In this document: one piece after another, positions 1 to 5,068 of the stretch | How positions within the stretch are numbered: position 1 is the first letter of the stretch | Layout of the letters: each line of letters starts with the position of its first letter | DNA from: Thermoplasmata archaeon | GTDB taxonomy: Archaea; Thermoplasmatota; Thermoplasmata; Thermoplasmatales; Aciduliprofundaceae | Length of the DNA stretch: 5,577 nt | Reading direction: 5' to 3' | Assembly (NCBI GenBank): GCA_021160945.1 | Contig: JAGHBQ010000139.1 | Coordinates: 1 to 5,577, forward strand | Translations under genes and position numbers: made by a program | Notes under the pieces: model-generated | Told to the model about the DNA's origin: nothing | Databases searched by the model: none | The model's input: the letters and a program-made list of their open reading frames with translations, nothing else

Positions 1-7
1 GGTTAGG

Positions 8-1138
8 ATGAAGTCCCTTATTAAGGAGGCCTTGGCTAGAGCGGAGGTTAGAGCAACGCAAGTTCCCACTCCTACATCGAGTGGCGATATTGTTATGGAA
101 ACCCCGGAGGATAAGGAACTAGAAGAGGTTTTAAAAAGCTTGAAGACAAATATCAAGATCGTTGGATGTGGTGGAGCTGGAAGCAATACGATCACAAGGC
201 TCATGGAAGAGGGGGTATATGGCTCAGTGGAACTCATAGCAGCGAATACAGATGCTCAGCATCTTCTTATAACTCATGCGAATCGCAAGATCCTCCTGGG
301 AAAGAGAATAACCCGGGGCCTTGGAGCAGGAGCACTTCCCCAGATAGGTGAGGAAGCAGCAAGAGAGGCGGAGGATAAAATAAGAGAGGTACTTCAGGGT
401 GCCGATATGGTTTTCATAACCTGCGGTCTCGGTGGAGGGACTGGAACTGGAAGTGCGCATGTAATAGCCCAGATCGCCAAGGAGTTGGGTGCTTTGACTA
501 TTGCTATATGCACACTCCCATTCACCGCAGAAGGAAGATCTAGGTACGAGAATGCTATGTGGGGTCTAGAAAAACTGAGAGATACCGCAGATACTGTTAT
601 TACCATACCAAACGATAAGCTTCTGGAGCTCGTACCAAGATTGCCCTTAACCCAGGCATTCAAGTTTGCAGATGAGGTGCTTATGCGGGCCATAAAAGGA
701 CTTACAGAAATGATAACAAAACCAGGTCTTGTAAATCTTGATTTCAATGACCTAAAGACTGTTATGAAGGGTGGAGGAGTGGCAATGATTGGTTTGGGAG
801 AGAGCGAGGGCACAGGAGAGGAAAGAGCCCTTGAAGCTCTGGAGGATGCCATAAATTCACCGCTTCTAGAGGTTGACATATCCACAGCCACCGGAGTTCT
901 CGTAAATGTGGTTGGAAGCCCGGATATGACCATCAGTGAGGCGGAACGGGCTGTGGAGGAACTTCACAAAAAGGTGGCAAAGAATGCCCGGATAATATGG
1001 GGATGCGCCATAGATCCAACATACGATCGCCGTATTTCAGTGCTTGTTGTTGCCACAGGGGTGAAGAGCAAGCAAATTCACGGCAAGTTGACGGAAGAAG
1101 AACTTAAAGCACAGTACGGTGTAGATGTTATCCGCTGA
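8..1138 (+). CDS. ftsZ: Cell division protein FtsZ (archaeal FtsZ1 type)
   Basis: Tubulin-family GTPase that polymerises at midcell into the division ring. The 376 residues show the full fold. The glycine-rich nucleotide loop GCGGAGSN is at 53-60, NTDAQ at 80-84, the tubulin signature GGGTGTG at 142-148, and TLPFTAEGR at 169-177. The T7 synergy loop NLDFNDLKTVM at 243-253 has the two acidic residues (D245, D248) that complete the neighbouring subunit's GTPase site, so the enzyme looks active. About 48 residues precede the core, and the tail ends in GVDVIR after a charged linker, as in archaeal FtsZ proteins. One oddity is His151 right after GTGSA, where FtsZ proteins normally have Pro. The start at base 8 has only a poor Shine-Dalgarno (GGTTAGG) and the frame is open to the window edge, so an upstream start cannot be excluded. 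The next in-frame ATG is at 95. The following membrane protein gene overlaps by 14 nt. Confidence 0.96.
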   Translation: MKSLIKEALARAEVRATQVPTPTSSGDIVMETPEDKELEEVLKSLKTNIKIVGCGGAGSNTITRLMEEGVYGSVELIAANTDAQHLLITHANRKILLGKRITRGLGAGALPQIGEEAAREAEDKIREVLQGADMVFITCGLGGGTGTGSAHVIAQIAKELGALTIAICTLPFTAEGRSRYENAMWGLEKLRDTADTVITIPNDKLLELVPRLPLTQAFKFADEVLMRAIKGLTEMITKPGLVNLDFNDLKTVMKGGGVAMIGLGESEGTGEERALEALEDAINSPLLEVDISTATGVLVNVVGSPDMTISEAERAVEELHKKVAKNARIIWGCAIDPTYDRRISVLVVATGVKSKQIHGKLTEEELKAQYGVDVIR

Positions 1139-1766
1139 GTTTACAGATAAAAGGAAGGGCTTGCTAGAGGCCTTCAAGAAATTTAAGATAGGCTTTCTAC
1201 TTGCCATAATATTCGGTATTATATCTTTTCCAAATACCATTTTAAATCTTTTAATGTTTCTTCATTCAGAAGTTCATGAGCTTTTCTTCTTTCTCCAAAC
1301 ATACTCAATAGTTGCAGGAATCATAAATTTTGCAGGGGGAATTGTGGTTCTTTATTTTCTTTACAAAGGATTTGAGGGAGTAGAAAAATACATCTCGGGC
1401 ACTACTATCGGCAAGTGGGGAGTGGTTCTCAAATTCATTGCACTTATAGGTTCTTTCATCGTATCCCTTTTTATTATTCCAAAGTTATTTGGAGCTTTGG
1501 TGGGTAAAGATGTACATCTTGCATTTCTAGAAATTTATGGATTAAGAGGTATAATCAGTCTTATAGGTCTCATAGGTGCAATTTTCCTTGCGGTTGCCCT
1601 CTATCACATTGGAGATCATTACAATGAAACTCTAATTATTGTAGGTGCCATACTTTATATATTTCTCGCATGGATTGGTGCAATCTTACTTTTTATTGGA
1701 TTCCGGAATTTAGAGGAGAAGATGATCCATGAACCTTTAATTCTTCCACCCCCGCCACCATTATAG
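1125..1766 (+). CDS. Hypothetical multi-pass membrane protein, overlapping ftsZ
   Basis: I do not recognise this 213-residue protein with certainty. A basic, charged N-terminus (about 1-21) is followed by roughly five hydrophobic segments at about 22-46, 53-80, 99-125, 139-161 and 168-193. Charged loops lie between them, including FEGVEK near 83-88 and HIGDHYNE near 161-168. The C-terminal half resembles archaeal DUF996-type membrane proteins (glycine- and isoleucine-rich helices ending in a charged NLEEK stretch), but this is a weak resemblance from memory. The tail has five consecutive prolines (208-212) followed by Leu. The ATG at 1125 lies inside the last codons of ftsZ, with a weak GGTG at 1118-1121, so translation is probably coupled to ftsZ. 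The gene is richer in A and T than ftsZ, as expected from many Phe, Ile and Leu codons. An in-frame TTG at 1161 is a possible alternative start. Function is unknown, and a role in division is suggested only by position. Confidence 0.8.
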   Translation: MLSAEFTDKRKGLLEAFKKFKIGFLLAIIFGIISFPNTILNLLMFLHSEVHELFFFLQTYSIVAGIINFAGGIVVLYFLYKGFEGVEKYISGTTIGKWGVVLKFIALIGSFIVSLFIIPKLFGALVGKDVHLAFLEIYGLRGIISLIGLIGAIFLAVALYHIGDHYNETLIIVGAILYIFLAWIGAILLFIGFRNLEEKMIHEPLILPPPPPL

Positions 1767-1772
1767 GAAATT

Positions 1773-1780
1773 TTTAAATA
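1773..1780 (+). promoter_or_regulatory. Archaeal TATA box for rtcB
   Basis: TTTAAATA within the A/T block 1770-1780 matches the archaeal TATA consensus, seven bases after the stop codon of the preceding gene. Transcription starting about 25 bases from its centre would begin near 1802, giving rtcB a leader of only about 10 nt. This implies that rtcB is transcribed separately from ftsZ. Confidence 0.65.
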
Positions 1781-1785
1781 ACATC

Positions 1786-1795
1786 TCTCTTTTTT
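1786..1795 (+). terminator. Possible T-rich terminator after the ftsZ group
   Basis: The pyrimidine run TCTCTTTTTT ends in six T residues and lies 20-29 nt past the stop codon of the membrane protein gene. Archaeal RNA polymerase can terminate at oligo-T tracts without a hairpin. Here the tract falls between the rtcB TATA box and its predicted start site. No stem-loop precedes it, and the run is short, so the call is tentative. Confidence 0.3.
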
Positions 1796-1801
1796 CAGCC
1801 T

Positions 1802-1807
1802 GGTGAT
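1802..1807 (+). promoter_or_regulatory. Shine-Dalgarno site for rtcB
   Basis: GGTGAT is fully complementary to the AUCACC part of the archaeal 16S 3' tail and ends six bases before the ATG at 1814. This supports that start. If transcription begins near 1802, as the TATA box predicts, the site would sit at or very near the 5' end of the mRNA. Confidence 0.6.
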
Positions 1808-1813
1808 AGAATT

Positions 1814-3268
1814 ATGTGGAACGGGCCATTGAGAAAGCTGGATAGTTTTCGATGGGAGATACCCAAGGACTACAAGAGGGGAATGAGGGTGCCGGGCATA
1901 ATCTTCGCTTCGGCGCATATGATAGAGCAAATTAAAAAAGATAACGCTCCTGAGCAGGTTGCAAATGTTGCAACGCTACCTGGCATTGTGAAGGCAAGTA
2001 TGGCCATGCCTGATATTCACTGGGGCTATGGATTTCCGATAGGTGGTGTGGCAGCCTTTGATGCCGAAGAGGGTGTAATATCCCCCGGAGGTGTGGGTTA
2101 TGATATAAATTGTGGAGTTCGCTTACTTACTACCAATTTAGATGAGAGGGATATCAGACCTAAGCTTAAGGTGCTTGTTGATAACATATTTGCAAATGTT
2201 CCCTCCGGGGTCGGTGAAAAGGGAAAGCTCAGGTTAAGCTTTCAGGAGCTTAATGAAGTTTTGGATTTGGGAGCAAAATGGGCAGTCGAGCATGGTTATG
2301 GATGGAACGAGGATCTAGAGCGTCTGGAGGAGAGTGGATGCATAAAGTATGCTGATCATACCAAGGTAAGTGATAAGGCAAAGAAGAGAGGTGCACCCCA
2401 ACTTGGAACTCTTGGTGCTGGAAATCACTTTCTTGAAGTTCAGAGAGTGGAAAAAATATTTCTGCCAGATGTGGCAAAGAAATTTGGAATAACCCATGAG
2501 GGTCAGATTACAGTGATGATCCATACCGGTTCTCGAGGTCTTGGACATCAGGTGGCCAGTGACTATATTCGTGTTATGGAAAATGCTGCAAGAAGGTATG
2601 GAATAAGGCTTGTGGATCCTCAGTTAGCCTGCGCTCCGGTAAAAAGCAAAGAGGCCGATGATTACTTCGCTGCTATGAGTGCAGCGGCCAATTTTGGATT
2701 TACTAACAGACAGCTTATCACTCACTGGGTTCGTGAATCCTTTGGAAAGGTTTTCGGTGAGGATCCTGGGGATCTTGGCTTACGTCTTGTTTATGGGGTT
2801 GCACATAACATAGCAAAGCTGGAAGAGCATGTGGTTGACGGAAAGAGAATGCGAGTATATGTGCATCGCAAAGGAGCAACAAGAGCATTCGCTGCAGGTC
2901 ACGAAGAGTTATCCCAGTTTTATCGAGATGTTGGACAACCAGTACTTATTCCAGGAGATATGGGTACCGCATCGTATGTGCTTGTGGGCACTCAGAAAGC
3001 TATGGAAGAAACCTTTGGCTCCACATGTCACGGGGCTGGGAGGGTTATGAGCAGGCATCAAGCACTTCGAAGATTCAGGGGTGAAAAGATAAAAAGAGAG
3101 TTATGGGAAAAGAAGAGAATATATGTGAGAAGTGCAAGCAATAGAGTTGCGGCGGAAGAGGCACCTGAGGCCTATAAGGATGTAAATGAAGTTGTCCGTG
3201 CAGTTGAAGGTGCTGGCATATCAAGAATTGTGGCGAAGATGGTTCCTCTGGGTGTGGTGAAAGGTTGA
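1814..3268 (+). CDS. rtcB: RtcB, RNA-splicing 3'-phosphate/5'-hydroxyl RNA ligase
   Basis: RtcB joins RNA 2',3'-cyclic phosphate or 3'-phosphate ends to 5'-OH ends using GTP and Mn2+. In archaea it ligates tRNA exons after intron removal by the splicing endonuclease. At 484 residues it is full length, close to the 481 of the Pyrococcus enzyme, and has no intein. Motifs in order are [14 protein letters not shown] at 65-78, [10 protein letters not shown] at 92-101, [11 protein letters not shown] at 198-208, [10 protein letters not shown] at 237-246, H331, [10 protein letters not shown] at 380-389 and [10 protein letters not shown] at 405-414. The expected metal ligands are present: D97, C100, H205, H237 and H331. 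H406 matches the histidine that is guanylylated during catalysis. A TATA box and a GGTGAT Shine-Dalgarno site precede the ATG. The partner archease is not encoded next to it in this window. The next gene, rpo7, has its own promoter. Confidence 0.97.
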   Translation: MWNGPLRKLDSFRWEIPKDYKRGMRVPGIIFASAHMIEQIKKDNAPEQVANVATLPGIVKASMAMPDIHWGYGFPIGGVAAFDAEEGVISPGGVGYDINCGVRLLTTNLDERDIRPKLKVLVDNIFANVPSGVGEKGKLRLSFQELNEVLDLGAKWAVEHGYGWNEDLERLEESGCIKYADHTKVSDKAKKRGAPQLGTLGAGNHFLEVQRVEKIFLPDVAKKFGITHEGQITVMIHTGSRGLGHQVASDYIRVMENAARRYGIRLVDPQLACAPVKSKEADDYFAAMSAAANFGFTNRQLITHWVRESFGKVFGEDPGDLGLRLVYGVAHNIAKLEEHVVDGKRMRVYVHRKGATRAFAAGHEELSQFYRDVGQPVLIPGDMGTASYVLVGTQKAMEETFGSTCHGAGRVMSRHQALRRFRGEKIKRELWEKKRIYVRSASNRVAAEEAPEAYKDVNEVVRAVEGAGISRIVAKMVPLGVVKG

Positions 3269-3283
3269 GCTTCTAGGGGAAAA

Positions 3284-3291
3284 TTTATAAA
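3284..3291 (+). promoter_or_regulatory. Archaeal TATA box with purine-rich BRE for rpo7
   Basis: TTTATAAA is a near-perfect archaeal TATA box. It is preceded by GGGGAAAA (3277-3283 and the adjoining base), which fits a TFB recognition element. Its centre lies about 26 bases before the ATG at 3314, so the predicted transcription start coincides with the start codon. No Shine-Dalgarno site is visible in between, pointing to a leaderless mRNA. It should drive the whole rpo7-to-rps27ae cluster. Confidence 0.8.
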
Positions 3292-3313
3292 CCCCTTAAA
3301 CTTTCGCCCAACC

Positions 3314-3922
3314 ATGTATTTGATTGTTGAGCAAGAAGATATGATTCGAATCCCGCCTCCCATGTTGAGCGAGGATATTGACAATGTTATAGAGCAGCTG
3401 GCAAGAGAGAAAATAGAGGGTAGTGTTTATTCTTTCCCAAGGGAGGATGTTAAGGATCCTGCGGAGAGAAAATACATTATAGTTCTTCTTCTCTCTCTAG
3501 AAAAAGTTGGAGATGGAATAATTGTTCCTGGAGATGGAGCTGTTTATCAGAAGGTTCGATTTAAAGCCCTTGCGTTTCATCCAGAGTTACAGGAAGTTGT
3601 GGTGGGTGATGTAGTAGATATACTTAAATTTGGAGCTTTTATAAGATTTGGGCCAATTGATGGATTGCTTCACATAAGCCAGATAATGGACGATGTAATA
3701 GATGTGGATGTTGAAAACAAGAGATTTGTGGGGAAGGAGAGCAAGAAAACGCTCAGGGTAAAGGATAAGGTTATTGCGAGAATAGTAGCTCTGAGCATAA
3801 ACGATGCAAATCCCAGACAGAGCAAGGTGGGACTCACCATGCGGCAGCCAGGTCTTGGAAAATTCGAATGGATTGAAGAAATAGTAAAAGAAGAAAAGAG
3901 TAAAAAGGAGGGTAAGAAATGA
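3314..3922 (+). CDS. rpo7: DNA-directed RNA polymerase subunit Rpo7 (RpoE1)
   Basis: This is the archaeal counterpart of eukaryotic Rpb7. With Rpo4 it forms the polymerase stalk, which helps open-complex formation and binds emerging RNA. The N-terminal domain begins MYLIVEQEDMIRIPPP, typical of the family. A C-terminal S1 RNA-binding domain runs from about 97 to 178: GDVVDILKFGAFIRFGP at 98-114, GLLHISQIMDD at 117-127 and VGLTMRQPGLGKFEWIEE at 172-189. At 202 residues it is somewhat longer than the usual 180-190. Part of the excess is a stretch around 38-53 (FPREDVKDPAERK and neighbours) that the relatives I can recall lack, and part is a lysine/glutamate-rich tail at 190-202. It is the first gene of its cluster and is predicted to be translated from a leaderless mRNA. 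Its stop overlaps the start of spt4 as ATGA. Confidence 0.96.
   Translation: MYLIVEQEDMIRIPPPMLSEDIDNVIEQLAREKIEGSVYSFPREDVKDPAERKYIIVLLLSLEKVGDGIIVPGDGAVYQKVRFKALAFHPELQEVVVGDVVDILKFGAFIRFGPIDGLLHISQIMDDVIDVDVENKRFVGKESKKTLRVKDKVIARIVALSINDANPRQSKVGLTMRQPGLGKFEWIEEIVKEEKSKKEGKK
3906..3912 (+). promoter_or_regulatory. Shine-Dalgarno site for spt4
   Basis: AGGAGGG lies inside the last codons of rpo7 and ends six bases before the ATG at 3919. It fixes the spt4 start and makes it internally initiated or coupled to rpo7 termination. Confidence 0.7.
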
Positions 3923-4104
3923 ATAAGGAACTGAAAGCGTGCAGGAACTGCAGAAGGATTACCACAGAAGACGTATGTCCTATCTGCGGGGAAGAAACCA
4001 CCCATGAATGGCAGGGATATGTATTCATTTTAAATAAAGATAGATCCCGCATAGCACAGAGTATGGGGGCAGATAATGGAGAATTTGCACTTAGGGTTAG
4101 ATAA
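3919..4104 (+). CDS. spt4: Transcription elongation factor Spt4 (RpoE2/RpoE'')
   Basis: This small zinc protein pairs with Spt5 (the archaeal NusG homologue) to form the clamp that keeps RNA polymerase processive. Its 61 residues carry two zinc-binding pairs, CRNC at 8-11 and CPIC at 20-23. The core motif GYVFILNKDRSRIAQSMG (33-50) follows, with the usual archaeal ending in a basic VR (FALRVR). Length is normal for archaeal Spt4. The start ATG overlaps the rpo7 stop as ATGA and has a strong Shine-Dalgarno site. The rpo7-spt4 pairing is common in archaea. The end of the gene overlaps the next one by 29 nt. Confidence 0.96.
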   Translation: MNKELKACRNCRRITTEDVCPICGEETTHEWQGYVFILNKDRSRIAQSMGADNGEFALRVR

Positions 4105-4588
4105 GCCCCTCATTTTAAGGGAGAACACCCGAAAAAAGCTCCAGAAAATCTATGGAGAACTGGTGAATGAGAAAGCACTTAAAAAAATTGAGGGGGAAAT
4201 TATTGCCGTAGGCGATGTGGTTGCCTCCACTCTTCTGAGATTGGGAAAAGAGCCTCACCTTATTATCGTGGATTACAGAAGTAAAAGAGAGAGATATATT
4301 GATGAGAGAGTTAAGAATTTTGGAGAAAGGATATTCAGGGTTAGCAATCCTCCAGGGACAATAACTCCCGAGCTATGGAAAAGTGTTTTCGAAGCTCTGA
4401 AATCCCCACAAAAGTGTAAGATTGAGGTTGTGGGAGAAGAAGATCTCGCTGTCATTCCCGTGGTTCATTTTGCACCCGTGGGCGGTATAGTTATATATGG
4501 GATGCCCAATACGGGTGTAGTCATGATAAAGGTAAGTGAGAAAGACAAGGAAGAGGTAAAGAAGATAATAAAGGAAATGGAGGTATGA
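4076..4588 (+). CDS. GTP-dependent dephospho-CoA kinase (DUF359 family)
   Basis: This family carries out the last step of archaeal coenzyme A synthesis, phosphorylating dephospho-CoA with GTP; it is unrelated to bacterial CoaE. The 170 residues show the family pattern. LILRENTRKKLQKIYGEL is at 12-29, GDVVASTLL at 46-54, IVDYRSKRER at 64-73, NPPGTIT at 91-97 and GEEDLAVIPVV at 120-130. A glycine-rich segment with YGMPNTGVV is at 141-149. At 66-71, relatives as I recall them have D-x-K-T-x-R, whereas this protein has Asp-Tyr-Arg-Ser-Lys-Arg. The ATG at 4076 lies within the last ten codons of spt4 (29-nt overlap). It is the only good start that keeps the conserved N-terminal segment. Only a G-run (4065-4069) serves as a Shine-Dalgarno. 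Its place between spt4 and rps24e matches the euryarchaeal cluster I know. Confidence 0.88.
   Translation: MENLHLGLDKPLILRENTRKKLQKIYGELVNEKALKKIEGEIIAVGDVVASTLLRLGKEPHLIIVDYRSKRERYIDERVKNFGERIFRVSNPPGTITPELWKSVFEALKSPQKCKIEVVGEEDLAVIPVVHFAPVGGIVIYGMPNTGVVMIKVSEKDKEEVKKIIKEMEV
4579..4584 (+). promoter_or_regulatory. Shine-Dalgarno site deciding the rps24e start
   Basis: GGAGGT directly abuts the ATG at 4585, leaving no spacing, but lies six bases from the second ATG at 4591. Normal spacing therefore favours 4591 as the start of rps24e. Confidence 0.7.
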
Positions 4589-4590
4589 AT

Positions 4591-4890
4591 ATGGAGCTCA
4601 AGATACTTGAGAGAAGGGAGAATCCGCTACTCCATCGTGTAGAAATAAAATTTGAAATAGTTCATCCTAAGGATAAAACTCCAACCCGGGAGGATGTCAG
4701 GAATTTGCTTGCTGCTAATTTAAATGCGGAGAAAAAGAGAGTTATTTTGGATAGGATGCATACAACCTTCGGAGAGCCTCGTACCCAAGGATTTGCCAAG
4801 ATATATGAGAGTGTGGATCATGCGATGAAGATAGAGCCTGAGTATGTTTTGCTCAGGAACAAACTTATAGAAAAGAAAGAGGAGGAATAA
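4591..4890 (+). CDS. rps24e: Small-subunit ribosomal protein S24e
   Basis: This 30S subunit protein is shared by archaea and eukaryotes. From the ATG at 4591 it has 99 residues, the usual archaeal length. It begins [19 protein letters not shown], and relatives as I recall them likewise start near Met-Glu-Ile/Leu before a conserved RRENPLL motif. The family signature [15 protein letters not shown] is at 60-74, followed by EPEYVLLRN at 82-90 and a lysine/glutamate-rich tail. The longer version from 4585 adds only Met-Asn and would put the Shine-Dalgarno site in contact with the start codon, so 4591 is preferred. It begins two bases after the kinase stop and ends two bases before rps27ae, indicating one mRNA. 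Confidence 0.95.
   Translation: MELKILERRENPLLHRVEIKFEIVHPKDKTPTREDVRNLLAANLNAEKKRVILDRMHTTFGEPRTQGFAKIYESVDHAMKIEPEYVLLRNKLIEKKEEE
4880..4885 (+). promoter_or_regulatory. Shine-Dalgarno site for rps27ae
   Basis: AGGAGG lies in the last codons of rps24e, seven bases before the ATG at 4893. It confirms the start of the very short rps27ae gene. Confidence 0.7.
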
Positions 4891-4892
4891 AA

Positions 4893-5045
4893 ATGCAGAA
4901 GAGAGAGCTTTATGAAATAAAGGAGGGAAAGCTTATTCGCAAAAGAAGGTTCTGCCCAAAATGTGGTCCAGGAGTATTTCTGGCCGAGCATGAGGATCGA
5001 TATTCCTGTGGCAAGTGTGGATATACTGAATTCAAAAAGAAATAG
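4893..5045 (+). CDS. rps27ae: Small-subunit ribosomal protein S27ae
   Basis: This zinc-ribbon protein of the archaeal 30S subunit corresponds to the part of eukaryotic S27a that follows ubiquitin. I translated it directly: 50 residues from [12 protein letters not shown] to YTEFKKK, ending in TAG. The four zinc ligands are CPKC at 21-24 and CGKC at 39-42, with 14 residues between the pairs, and the basic stretch KLIRKRRF precedes the first pair. The length and Cys spacing are those of archaeal S27ae. It starts two bases after rps24e, with its own strong Shine-Dalgarno site, and is the last recognisable ribosomal gene of the cluster. Confidence 0.95.
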   Translation: MQKRELYEIKEGKLIRKRRFCPKCGPGVFLAEHEDRYSCGKCGYTEFKKK

Positions 5046-5052
5046 CTTTAGA

Positions 5053-5062
5053 TTTTCTTCTT
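5053..5062 (+). terminator. Possible weak T-rich terminator after rps27ae
   Basis: TTTTCTTCTT lies eight bases past the rps27ae stop, in the 23-nt gap before the hydrolase gene. It is pyrimidine-rich but interrupted, and no stem-loop precedes it. It may reduce read-through or may mean nothing. Confidence 0.2.
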
Positions 5063-5068
5063 GATAAT

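Noticed and set aside
394..933. 179-codon open frame on the - strand inside ftsZ
   Set aside because: It lies wholly antisense to well-conserved FtsZ codons, has no recognisable domain, and is Ser/Pro-rich in the way expected of a shadow frame.
1958..1974. Repeated GTTGCAA, partly palindromic, near the start of rtcB
   Set aside because: Two 7-base copies two bases apart that encode conserved RtcB residues (Val-Ala-Asn-Val-Ala). Best explained by codon use; no matching sites were seen elsewhere.
1814..3268. Intein in RtcB
   Set aside because: RtcB genes sometimes carry inteins, but the 484-residue length and uninterrupted motifs show none here.
3670..4005. 111-codon - strand frame across the end of rpo7 and the start of spt4
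   Set aside because: Antisense to two confidently identified genes. The Phe/Ser/Leu-rich product reflects the reverse complement of Lys/Glu codons.
5019..5053. Candidate TATA boxes for the hydrolase (ATATA at 5021-5025, CTTTAGAT at 5046-5053)
   Set aside because: Neither matches the consensus well at a distance that gives a start site near 5069, so no promoter is called.
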